NCBI GenBank assembly: GCA_050294475.1
Contig: JBNKOE010000011.1
Location: 79,835 to 143,834, forward strand
Direction: 5' to 3'
DNA from: Thalassobellus sp050294475
GTDB taxonomy: Bacteria > Bacteroidota > Bacteroidia > Flavobacteriales > Flavobacteriaceae
Length of the DNA: 64,000 bases
Position 1 is the first letter of the stretch. Every line of letters starts with the position of its first letter. The notes below the pieces were generated by a model, which had not been told where the DNA came from, ran no database searches, and saw nothing but the letters and a program-made list of their open reading frames with translations. Below are positions 44,011 through 52,566 of this stretch, one piece after another. Position numbers and translations under genes: made by a program.

Positions 44011-46476
44011 ATGAAAAATTTAATTTTCATGTGCTTTTTATTATTTGCAATATCCATAAATGCACATACCGATCCCGAAACAAACGCCGACAAAACAGGA
44101 ACTATTACTGGTGTAGTATTAGACGCAACATTAAAAGCACCCTTACCTTATGTAAACGTTATTATTAAAAACTCTAACGGAGAGATTCTTACTGGAGGCA
44201 TTACTTTAGAAGATGGCTCTTTTGAAATTAAAAAAATAGCTGAAGGTAAAATCAATTTAAGCATTCAATATATTGGATACAAAACTCTAACAAAGAATTT
44301 AACTATTGAAAAAGGTAATTACAAAATAAATCTTGGTAATATTTATTTAGAAGAAGAAGCCGAAGGCTTAGATGCTGTAACTGTAATTGCAGAAACCTCA
44401 ACCATACAACAAAAAGTAGATAGAAAGGTTATTACTATTGGTAAAGACCTAGCAGCTACAGGTACAGCATCAGAATTAATGATTGGCATACCGTCAGTAA
44501 GTGTCGATGCACAAACAGGAGATATTAGCTTACGCGGAAACCAAAATGTTCGTGTTATGGTTGATGGAAAACTATCAAATATACCTACAGCTCAATTATT
44601 AAAACAAATTCCTTCTACGGCTATAAAATCTATAGAATTAATTACAAATCCTTCAGCCAAATACAATCCTGAAGGCATGAGTGGCATCATAAACATTGTA
44701 CTTCATAAAAATACCATGATTGGTTTTAATGGTAATGTTAATATAAGCTTAACTCATGAATTAGAGGCTAAATTTAATAGTTCTATAGATATGAATTATC
44801 GCAATGGAAAATTTAATTTATACGGAAGTTATAGTAATAACATTTCTAAAAACAGAAACCGAGGAAACATTTTCAGATCAGAAAATAATTCAGAACAATT
44901 TTTAAAATTCTTGGATAAAAGAAATTCTAATCTATATAAAATTGGTTTAGACTACTATCTAGATGATAAAAATACTATTTCAGTGTTTACAACTCAAAAC
45001 GATTCTGAAAATGGCACAACCGGTATAACAGATGTTTTCTTTTATGATAATTTGTCATTCAACCAAAATCAAGTATTTGCAGCAACAAGCAAAAACAACT
45101 CTTCTCAATATAATTTTGATTATAAACATGATTTCGCAAAAGATGGTCACAATATAGAATTAGAAGTAGATTACAATATTTTTGAAGACAACAGACCTGT
45201 TGATTTTACTTATAAATTTACTCCTGATGATAATTATAAAGATTTTAATGATACAGAAAGAAAAAGCACAACTGTAAACTTAGATTATGTAAACCCATTA
45301 TCTGAAACCACAAAATTAGAATTAGGTTTACAAGCACGTCTATTTAATTCTGATATACTATACGCATCTACTGGAGAAACTTTAAACAGTGAAGGTGTTT
45401 TAAGACCTACACCAAATACTAATTTTGATTATACTCGAGATATTTATTCGGCATACGCTACATACAGTAAAAAATTCGAGAAATGGACAGCACAAATAGG
45501 CGTACGCGCTGAAAATGTACAGGAAGATGCTTTAGCATTATCTTCTGAAGCATCAAATACTGAAACATTTAAAAATGACTACTTTGAACTATATCCTTCA
45601 GCATTCATAACTTATTCACCATCAGAAAAAAACTCCTATCAATTAAGCTATAGTCGTCGTGTAGATCGCCCTGGCATAGACCAAGTAAACCCTATTAAAG
45701 AATGGAGTACTCCTTTAATCTCTCAATACGGAAATATTAATTTAAGACCTCAATTCACCAATTCGGTTGAAGCAAATTACACGCGAACACTTAACAACAG
45801 AAAAGGAACAGTAACTAGTGGTATATTTTACAGAACAATAAGCGATGTTATTAGTAGAGCCCTATTTATAGATAGAAGTGATGTTAATTCTGGTCGTGTT
45901 ATACTAACAAATGATAATTTTGGTAAGACGGATACTTATGGATTTGAATTATCATCAAATTACAGGCCTACAAAATGGTGGAGTATTAACTCGAGTTTCG
46001 ATATATTTTCACAAACTAACAAAGGTATAGCTGAAAATTTAACAGCTCCTATTGAAACTGCAACTATTAGCGATATTAAAACAAAAGTTACTGAAATAGA
46101 AAATATTGCTTGGAACTTAAGAATGTTTAATAACTTTAAATTAAACAAAACAGTTTCGCTTACTGCGTTTGGTTTTTATAGAGGAAAAAACAAATCCATA
46201 CAATTAGACAGAGAACCAATGTACTTCGTAAACTTAGGAGCTAGAGTTGGATTTGCTAAAGGAAAAGGCACATTTAGCTTTAACTATAATGATGTTTTTA
46301 ATACTATGGAATTCTCATTTAATGGCTCTAAACCATTCCCTCAAACAGGTACTTTTAATTGGGAAAGTAACACTTGGAATATTGGCTTAAATTATAGATT
46401 TGGAGGCGGAAAATATAGTGCTAAGAAGCGCAAAAAACGTGAAGACAACACTAAATCTGAAAGCGGGTTCTTATAA
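44011..46476 (+). CDS. TonB-dependent receptor-like outer-membrane beta-barrel protein
   Basis: An 821-residue outer-membrane protein. The signal peptide MKNLIFMCFLLFAISINA is followed by a carboxypeptidase-regulatory-like Ig domain (TGVVLDATLKAPLPYVNVIIK, about 27-110) and a plug-like segment (about 120-235: GDISLRGNQNVRVMVDGKLS, IELITNPSAKYNPEGMSGIINIVL). A large barrel ending in a YRFGGG stretch with a basic tail completes it. It belongs to the outer_membrane_beta-barrel (OMP_b-brl_3) group. No SusD partner is adjacent, so glycan import is not implied; the ligand is unknown. Confidence 0.9.
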   Translation: MKNLIFMCFLLFAISINAHTDPETNADKTGTITGVVLDATLKAPLPYVNVIIKNSNGEILTGGITLEDGSFEIKKIAEGKINLSIQYIGYKTLTKNLTIEKGNYKINLGNIYLEEEAEGLDAVTVIAETSTIQQKVDRKVITIGKDLAATGTASELMIGIPSVSVDAQTGDISLRGNQNVRVMVDGKLSNIPTAQLLKQIPSTAIKSIELITNPSAKYNPEGMSGIINIVLHKNTMIGFNGNVNISLTHELEAKFNSSIDMNYRNGKFNLYGSYSNNISKNRNRGNIFRSENNSEQFLKFLDKRNSNLYKIGLDYYLDDKNTISVFTTQNDSENGTTGITDVFFYDNLSFNQNQVFAATSKNNSSQYNFDYKHDFAKDGHNIELEVDYNIFEDNRPVDFTYKFTPDDNYKDFNDTERKSTTVNLDYVNPLSETTKLELGLQARLFNSDILYASTGETLNSEGVLRPTPNTNFDYTRDIYSAYATYSKKFEKWTAQIGVRAENVQEDALALSSEASNTETFKNDYFELYPSAFITYSPSEKNSYQLSYSRRVDRPGIDQVNPIKEWSTPLISQYGNINLRPQFTNSVEANYTRTLNNRKGTVTSGIFYRTISDVISRALFIDRSDVNSGRVILTNDNFGKTDTYGFELSSNYRPTKWWSINSSFDIFSQTNKGIAENLTAPIETATISDIKTKVTEIENIAWNLRMFNNFKLNKTVSLTAFGFYRGKNKSIQLDREPMYFVNLGARVGFAKGKGTFSFNYNDVFNTMEFSFNGSKPFPQTGTFNWESNTWNIGLNYRFGGGKYSAKKRKKREDNTKSESGFL

Positions 46477-46534
46477 AAAATTTTAATAGCCTACGTAATA
46501 GTTGATGGTTAGTGTTATTGTTAGGTTATTAAAT

Positions 46535-46566
46535 AAAACCTCAAAGTTTTAAGCTTTGGGGTTTTT
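46535..46566 (+). terminator. Terminator after the outer-membrane receptor gene
   Basis: AAAACCTCAAAG pairs with CTTTGGGGTTTT (one G-T pair) around a TTTTAAG loop, followed by T residues. Confidence 0.85.
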
Positions 46567-46690
46567 CATGTATGTAAATTAATGAACCCCAAAAAAATAC
46601 TGAACTTTTCAGCATAAATTAAAAAAATTAAACGCTAACACAATATATAACAACATTATACGTTAGAAAGACTATACACACTATCTACAA

Positions 46691-46728
46691 AAACGAAATG
46701 TAATTATTTAAACGAAATGTAATTATTT
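46691..46728. repeat. Perfect 19-bp tandem duplication
   Basis: AAACGAAATGTAATTATTT occurs twice in a row (46691-46709 and 46710-46728). It lies in the gene-free stretch 46477-46999, which otherwise holds three hairpins and a short CTAAC...GTTAG palindrome-like segment near 46632-46664. Confidence 0.9.
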
Positions 46729-46786
46729 AAGAGTTAGTCACCTTCAAAGTTTAAAATTCGTAAAAATATGGTATGTATTATTTCAT

Positions 46787-46820
46787 AGAACTCGGAATAA
46801 AATGTTTCGAGTTCTTTTAT
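46787..46820 (+). terminator. Terminator-like hairpin in the 46.5-47.0 kb gap
   Basis: AGAACTCG pairs with CGAGTTCT across a 13-base loop and is followed by TTTATTTTT. No gene precedes it directly except the receptor gene, which already has its own terminator. Confidence 0.6.
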
Positions 46821-46931
46821 TTTTCAATGTTAAAAAAAGTTAAATATTGAAATTGATGTAATATAAAATCAATTTAAACGTCTAATATATAATCCCTTAC
46901 ATTAGCAATAGTGTTAGTTGATTGATTAATA

Positions 46932-46968
46932 GCTAGAAAAACCCGAAACTTCACAGTTTCGGGTTTTT
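46932..46968 (-). terminator. fabH terminator
   Basis: AAAAACCCGAAACT pairs with AGTTTCGGGTTTTT around TCAC, a 14-bp stem. It lies just beyond the fabH stop and has T residues on either strand, so it may act in both directions. Confidence 0.88.
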
Positions 46969-46999
46969 CATTTTTATTATAACTCTATATTTTATTTGC

Positions 47000-48004
47000 T
47001 TACCACTTAATTATAACACTTCCCCAAGTAAAGCCACTACCAAAGGCTGCTAACACCACATTATCATCTACTTTAATTTTACCTTCTTCCCAAGCTTCGG
47101 TTAAGGCTATTATTACAGAAGCAGCAGTTGTATTACCATACTTCATAATATTATTAAATATTTGATTATCATTTAAACCAAATTTTTTCTGAATAAATTG
47201 AGCTATTCGCAAGTTTGCTTGATGCGGAATCAACATATCAATATCCTCTTTTTGCAAACCATTTTTCATTAAACCTTCCATAATCACTTCACTAAAACGC
47301 ACTACAGCATGTTTAAACACAAACGTTCCATCCATATACGGGAAGTATGACAAATCCTCTTCTTCAGACTCCATAATTTCAGGTACCCAATGCGCAATAC
47401 TTGGAGATTCTACAATTAATTTATCGGCATATTTGCCTTCACTATGTAAGTGAGTAGATAAAATACCTTTTGTAGTATCTTCTTCTCTAGCAAGCACGCA
47501 AGCCCCTGCTCCATCTCCAAAAATTACGGTAACGCCACGTCCTCTGGTAGATTTATCCAATCCGTTACTATGGTATTCTGCACCAATTACCAAAATATTT
47601 TTATACATCCCTGTTTTTATAAACTGATCGGCTACAGAAATAGCATATACAAACCCAGAACATTGGTTTCTAACATCTAAGGCACCAATGGTTCTCATAT
47701 CTAACAAATCTTGAATTTGCACACCACAACCCGGAAAATAATAATCGGGACTTAAAGTCGCAAAAACTATAAAATCAATGTCATCCTTAGTTAAACCAGC
47801 ACGTTCAATAGCTATTCTAGCAGCCTTTGCTCCCATGGTTGCCGAGGTGTCATTGGTTCCTTTTTTTATCCATCGGCGTTCTTTTATCCCTGTACGTTCT
47901 TGAATCCATGCATCATTGGTATCCATCATTTTAGACAAATCGTCATTAGTTACCACATTATCAGGCACATATTTACCTAAACCAATTATTTTAGAATTAT
48001 ACAT
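47000..48004 (-). CDS. fabH: Beta-ketoacyl-ACP synthase III
   Basis: Condenses acetyl-CoA or a branched acyl-CoA with malonyl-ACP to start fatty acid synthesis. The catalytic triad is present: Cys in LDVRNQCSGFVYAI, His in IPHQANLRI, Asn in KYGNTTAAS. The N-terminus is IIGLGKYVPDNVVTNDDL. At 334 residues it is standard. It stands alone, away from other fab genes, so it may be one of several FabH copies, as is common in branched-chain lipid producers. Confidence 0.92.
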   Translation of the reverse strand: MYNSKIIGLGKYVPDNVVTNDDLSKMMDTNDAWIQERTGIKERRWIKKGTNDTSATMGAKAARIAIERAGLTKDDIDFIVFATLSPDYYFPGCGVQIQDLLDMRTIGALDVRNQCSGFVYAISVADQFIKTGMYKNILVIGAEYHSNGLDKSTRGRGVTVIFGDGAGACVLAREEDTTKGILSTHLHSEGKYADKLIVESPSIAHWVPEIMESEEEDLSYFPYMDGTFVFKHAVVRFSEVIMEGLMKNGLQKEDIDMLIPHQANLRIAQFIQKKFGLNDNQIFNNIMKYGNTTAASVIIALTEAWEEGKIKVDDNVVLAAFGSGFTWGSVIIKW

Positions 48005-48033
48005 AATTTTAACTTTAAGAGAATAACAAATTA

Positions 48034-48041
48034 CAAAATTA
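48034..48041 (-). promoter_or_regulatory. fabH -7 element
   Basis: The minus strand reads TAATTTTG, a full match to TAnnTTTG, about 30 bp before the fabH ATG; the -33 half is unclear. Confidence 0.4.
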
Positions 48042-48163
48042 AATCTTCAAAATCTAGTTTAATTATACACAATAATTAATGTCAGTTTGTCACCTTTTAC
48101 GAATTGGCATTTTTGTTGTCTACAAGACTTAAGTATTAAACAAATAATTAAAACATATATATC

Positions 48164-50074
48164 ATGACAAAAGGAAACATTAATGTATCGGTAGAGAATA
48201 TCTTCCCTCTCATTAAAAAATTCTTATACAGCGATCACGAAATATTTTTACGTGAATTAATTAGTAACAGTACCGATGCTACTTTAAAACTTAAGCACTT
48301 AGCAAGTATTGGTGAATCTAAATCGGAATATGGTAACCCAATTATTGAAGTTAAAATTGATAAAGAAGGCAAAAAACTACATATTATAGACCAAGGTATA
48401 GGTATGACTGCCGATGAAGTAGAAAAATATATTAATCAAGTAGCTTTTTCTGGAGCTGAAGAGTTTTTAGATAAATATAAAGATTCTGCTAAAGATTCAG
48501 GTATTATTGGTCATTTTGGTTTAGGTTTCTACTCAGCATTTATGGTCGCTGAAAAAGTAGAACTTATTACTAAATCTCATACTGATGCTCCTGCAGCTCA
48601 TTGGACTTGTGATGGTTCGCCAGAATTTACTTTAGAAGCTTCTGATAAAACAGAAAGAGGTACAGAAATCATCCTTCATATTGCTGAAGATTCTACAGAA
48701 TTTTTAGAAGAAAGTAGAATTCGTGAACTTTTAAACAAATACAACAAGTTTATGCCTATTCCAATTAAATTTGGAACTAAAGAAATAAACGATCCTGAGC
48801 ATGAACCTGCTACTATTACCGACAAAGACGGTAAAGAAACTAAAGAGCCTCATAGAAAAATTACGGTAGACGACATTATTAATAATCCAAATCCAGCTTG
48901 GACAAAACAACCAGCCGATTTAAAAGATGAAGATTATAGTAGCTTTTACCGCGAATTGTATCCAATGCAATTTGAAGAGCCTTTATTCAACATTCACTTA
49001 AATGTAGATTATCCGTTCAATTTAACAGGTATTTTATATTTCCCTAAAATAGGACAGGATATAAATATTCAAAAAGATAAAATTCAACTTTACCAAAACC
49101 AAGTATTTGTAACCGATAATGTAGAAGGTATTGTTCCAGAATTCTTAACCATGCTTCGTGGTGTTATAGATTCTCCAGATATTCCATTAAACGTTTCGCG
49201 TTCATATTTACAAGCCGATGGTGCTGTAAAAAAGATTTCATCTTACATTACACGTAAAGTTGCCGATAAATTAAAATCGTTATTTAACAATAATCGTGAA
49301 GATTTTGAAGCTAAATGGAACGATATTAAAATTGTTATTGAATACGGAATGCTTTCAGAAGAAAAATTCTTTGAAAAAGCCGATGCATTTGCATTGTACC
49401 CAACCGTTGATGGTAAATATTACACTTACGAAGAGTTATTCAATAAAATAAAAGCAAATCAAACTGATAAAGATGACAAACTAGTTATTCTTTATGCTTC
49501 AGATAAAGATGCGCAACACAGTTATATTGAAACGGCTAAAGCTAAAGGTTATGAAGTTTTACTATTAGATTCTCCTATTGTTTCTCACTTAATTCAGAAA
49601 CTTGAGAGCTCTAAAGAAAACATTACGTTTGCTCGTGTTGATGGCGATCACATTAATAATTTAATTAAGAAAGATGAAACTACCATTTCTAAATTAGATG
49701 AAGATCAAACAAAAGCTTTAGATGAGTTATTAAAAGAAGTCATTCCTTCTGAGAAATTCATGGTACAATTAGAAGCTATGGACAGCAACGAATCGCCATT
49801 CACAATTACGCAACCAGAATTTATGCGTCGTATGAAAGAAATGCAAGCAACTGGTGGCGGCGGTATGAATATGTTTGGTAACATGCCAGAAATGTTCAAT
49901 CTTGTTGTAAACACAAACTCTGAATTGGTTAGTGAAATTTTAAACACAAAAACCAAAAAGAAACAAGAGCGTTTAATAAACCAAAGTTTAGACTTAGCAA
50001 GGTTATCTCAAGGCTTATTAAAAGGCGAAGAGTTAACAAACTTTATCAAGCGTAGTTACGAAATGATAAAATAA
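48164..50074 (+). CDS. htpG: Molecular chaperone HtpG (Hsp90)
   Basis: Dimeric ATP-dependent chaperone. The GHKL ATP site is intact: ELISNSTDATLKLK, IIDQGIGMTADEVEKYI, GHFGLGFYSAFMVA, GTEIILHI. The middle domain (NIHLNVDYPFNLTGILYFPK, VSRSYLQAD) and C-terminal dimerisation domain follow. The length of 636 is normal. It has its own upstream region with unusual GTCA/TTGGCA elements and a strong terminator. Confidence 0.97.
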   Translation: MTKGNINVSVENIFPLIKKFLYSDHEIFLRELISNSTDATLKLKHLASIGESKSEYGNPIIEVKIDKEGKKLHIIDQGIGMTADEVEKYINQVAFSGAEEFLDKYKDSAKDSGIIGHFGLGFYSAFMVAEKVELITKSHTDAPAAHWTCDGSPEFTLEASDKTERGTEIILHIAEDSTEFLEESRIRELLNKYNKFMPIPIKFGTKEINDPEHEPATITDKDGKETKEPHRKITVDDIINNPNPAWTKQPADLKDEDYSSFYRELYPMQFEEPLFNIHLNVDYPFNLTGILYFPKIGQDINIQKDKIQLYQNQVFVTDNVEGIVPEFLTMLRGVIDSPDIPLNVSRSYLQADGAVKKISSYITRKVADKLKSLFNNNREDFEAKWNDIKIVIEYGMLSEEKFFEKADAFALYPTVDGKYYTYEELFNKIKANQTDKDDKLVILYASDKDAQHSYIETAKAKGYEVLLLDSPIVSHLIQKLESSKENITFARVDGDHINNLIKKDETTISKLDEDQTKALDELLKEVIPSEKFMVQLEAMDSNESPFTITQPEFMRRMKEMQATGGGGMNMFGNMPEMFNLVVNTNSELVSEILNTKTKKKQERLINQSLDLARLSQGLLKGEELTNFIKRSYEMIK

Positions 50075-50113
50075 GTTGACACGCTGAAATATTTCAGCAT
50101 CCTATATATATTA

Positions 50114-50146
50114 AAAACCACTTTGTGAAAACAAGGTGGTTTTTTG
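50114..50146 (+). terminator. htpG terminator
   Basis: AAAACCACTTTGT pairs with ACAAGGTGGTTTT across GAAA (one G-T pair), followed by T residues. Almost the same hairpin is used at 58734-58766. Confidence 0.9.
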
Positions 50147-50288
50147 TTTCAATGGCATTTTGAGTTTTGGTATAAGGCACAGGTAAGTTCCTTTAATAAA
50201 CAAATTATAAAACTATAGCAAACATAATAAGATTGCTTACTCACGTCATCTTTTCAACTATATTTGTCTTCTCTATTAATAATTAATT

Positions 50289-52484
50289 TTGAAACAAGAC
50301 CTTTTACTCATAACGCCACCGTTTACACAGCTAAACACGCCATATCCAGCAACAACCTATTTAAAAGGTTTTTTAAATACCAAACAAATTGGCGCGTTTC
50401 AAATGGATTTAGGTATTGAGGTGATTCTGAATTTATTTTCAAAAAAAACATTTTCAGCGCTTTTCGATTTAGCCTATGAAACCAATCAAATTAAAACTGA
50501 AAACGCACAAAGAATCTACACTTTAAAAGATAATTATTTACAACCTTTAGATGATATTATCGCCTTTTTACAAGGCAAAAAACCAAGTTTTGCCAGACAA
50601 ATATGTTCCGATAATTTTTTACCACAAGCGTCTCGTTTTAATCAATTAGACGATTTAGATTGGGCATTTGGTTCAATGGGTTTACAAGACAAAGCAAAAC
50701 ACTTAGCAACCTTATATCTTGAAGATTTATCCGATTTTATTATAGAATGCATAGACTCTAATTTTGGCTTTAGCCGTTATGCCGAACGTTTAGGCATGAG
50801 TGCTAATTCATTTGATGAATTATACGCAAAACTTCAAGAAGAAACTACCTATATAGATAACATTACTTTAAATATTTTAGACAACACACTAAAAACCGTA
50901 CAACCAAAACTGGTTTGCTTTTCGGTGCCGTTTCCTGGTAATTTATACAGTGCGTTTCGTTGTGCACAACATATAAAAGCCAACTACCCTGATGTAAAAA
51001 TTGCTATGGGTGGCGGATTCCCTAATACAGAATTACGCTCGGTTTCTGATGTGCGTGTTTTTGAATTTTTCGATTTTATAACACTTGATGATGGCGAATT
51101 ACCTATCGAATTATTATACAACTATGTTTGTAATACTGAAAAAAGTCCAAGTGAAAATGCTGAATTCAAACGCACTTTTCTTTTAGAAAACAACGAAGTC
51201 GTTTATAAAAACAACAGCACCAAACCAGATTATAAACAAAGTGAAGTTGGCACACCCGATTATTCTAATTTATTATTAAACCAATACATTTCGGTTATAG
51301 AAATTGCAAATCCCATGCATAGCCTTTGGAGCGATGGACGATGGAATAAACTCACCATGGCACACGGTTGCTATTGGGGAAAGTGTACCTTTTGCGATAT
51401 ATCATTAGATTACATAAAAATTTACGAACCCATTGCTGCCAAACTTTTGGTAGACCGTATGGAACAACTTATTGAACAAACCCAAGAAACCGGATTTCAT
51501 TTTGTTGATGAAGCTGCTCCGCCTTCACTTATGAAAGCACTGGCTCTTGAAATTATAAGACGAAAACTTACAGTTACTTGGTGGACGAATATTCGTTTTG
51601 AAAAAAACTTTACAAAAGACCTCTGCTTGTTATTAAAAGCATCAGGTTGTATTGCTGTTTCTGGCGGACTCGAAGTAGCTTCAGATCGTTTATTAAAATT
51701 GATTGATAAAGGTGTTACCGTACAACAAGTGGCACAAGTAACACGTAATTTTACCGAAGCCAATATTATGGTACATGCCTATTTAATGTATGGCTACCCA
51801 ACACAAACGGTTAAAGAAACCATTGACAGTTTAGAAATGGTGCGTCAGCTTTTTGAAGTTGGGGTTTTACAATCGGGCTTCTGGCATCAATTCGCATTAA
51901 CAGCGCACAGTCCTATTGGATTAAATCCTTCTAATTTTGGGATTATCCCGCACACCAAAGAAATTTCATTCGCCAATAATGATATTGATTTTACAGACCA
52001 AACTGGTATTGACCATACGCAATTTAGTTTCGGATTAAAAAAATCGCTTTTTAATTATATGCATGGTATCGGTTTCGATTTACCACTGCAAGAATGGTTC
52101 GATTTTAAAATACCAGATACCAGTATTCATCCAGATTTTATTTATGATAGCTTAGAAACTCCCGTTTCTTTTAACACGAAACCAAATGCTAAAATAATTT
52201 GGTTAGGTAATATGCCGTTGGTAAACGAGTTTTATAAAAAGAAAAAAACACTTTTAGAGTTTACGTTTCATAACACAAACAATAGCTTTAGTATTGTTAT
52301 TGATAAAGACAAAGGCAACTGGTTTTTAAACCATTTAGAAACCACGTTAAGCCCGCATAACGATACCCTACAATCGTTTTCACAATTAAAAACAGATTTT
52401 GAAACACAGTTTGACGATTTTGAATTGTTCTGGTTCTCAAAACCCATGCTTATTTTGAAAGAAAATGGATTGTTAGTTTTGTAA
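50289..52484 (+). CDS. B12-binding-type radical SAM protein
   Basis: A 731-residue protein starting with TTG at 50289 (MKQDLLLITPPFTQLNTPYPA). The N-terminal part resembles a cobalamin-binding Rossmann domain (LVCFSVPFPGNLYSAFRCAQHIK, VKIAMGGGFPNTELR) but lacks a DxHxxG cobalamin-ligand motif. The radical SAM cluster motif near residue 360 is HGCYWGKCTFCDI, spaced CX4CX2C rather than the common CX3CX2C. Later motifs (GGLEVASDRLLKLIDKG, AYLMYGYPTQT) are typical. The reaction is unknown. It precedes cassette B. Confidence 0.8.
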   Translation: MKQDLLLITPPFTQLNTPYPATTYLKGFLNTKQIGAFQMDLGIEVILNLFSKKTFSALFDLAYETNQIKTENAQRIYTLKDNYLQPLDDIIAFLQGKKPSFARQICSDNFLPQASRFNQLDDLDWAFGSMGLQDKAKHLATLYLEDLSDFIIECIDSNFGFSRYAERLGMSANSFDELYAKLQEETTYIDNITLNILDNTLKTVQPKLVCFSVPFPGNLYSAFRCAQHIKANYPDVKIAMGGGFPNTELRSVSDVRVFEFFDFITLDDGELPIELLYNYVCNTEKSPSENAEFKRTFLLENNEVVYKNNSTKPDYKQSEVGTPDYSNLLLNQYISVIEIANPMHSLWSDGRWNKLTMAHGCYWGKCTFCDISLDYIKIYEPIAAKLLVDRMEQLIEQTQETGFHFVDEAAPPSLMKALALEIIRRKLTVTWWTNIRFEKNFTKDLCLLLKASGCIAVSGGLEVASDRLLKLIDKGVTVQQVAQVTRNFTEANIMVHAYLMYGYPTQTVKETIDSLEMVRQLFEVGVLQSGFWHQFALTAHSPIGLNPSNFGIIPHTKEISFANNDIDFTDQTGIDHTQFSFGLKKSLFNYMHGIGFDLPLQEWFDFKIPDTSIHPDFIYDSLETPVSFNTKPNAKIIWLGNMPLVNEFYKKKKTLLEFTFHNTNNSFSIVIDKDKGNWFLNHLETTLSPHNDTLQSFSQLKTDFETQFDDFELFWFSKPMLILKENGLLVL

Positions 52485-52487
52485 GAA

Positions 52488-52566
52488 AATTTGATTTTGT
52501 AAAAATTTTCAACTATATTCGTTTAACATATGATTTAAAACATTAAAACGGTTTCATATCTACGAG
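52488..52566 (+). promoter_or_regulatory. Cassette leader, copy B: promoter plus attC-like half-site
   Basis: Same 73-bp leader as 22052-22124. Promoter: TTG at 52491-52493, 20 bp, TATATTCG at 52514-52521 (one mismatch to TAnnTTTG). GTTTAAC stands at 52521-52527, and GATTTAAAAC (52532-52541) pairs with GTTTCATATC (52551-52560) at 8 of 10 positions. The closing pair is C-G here and T-A in copy A, a compensatory change. The distance to the cassette junction is identical in both copies. Confidence 0.72.
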
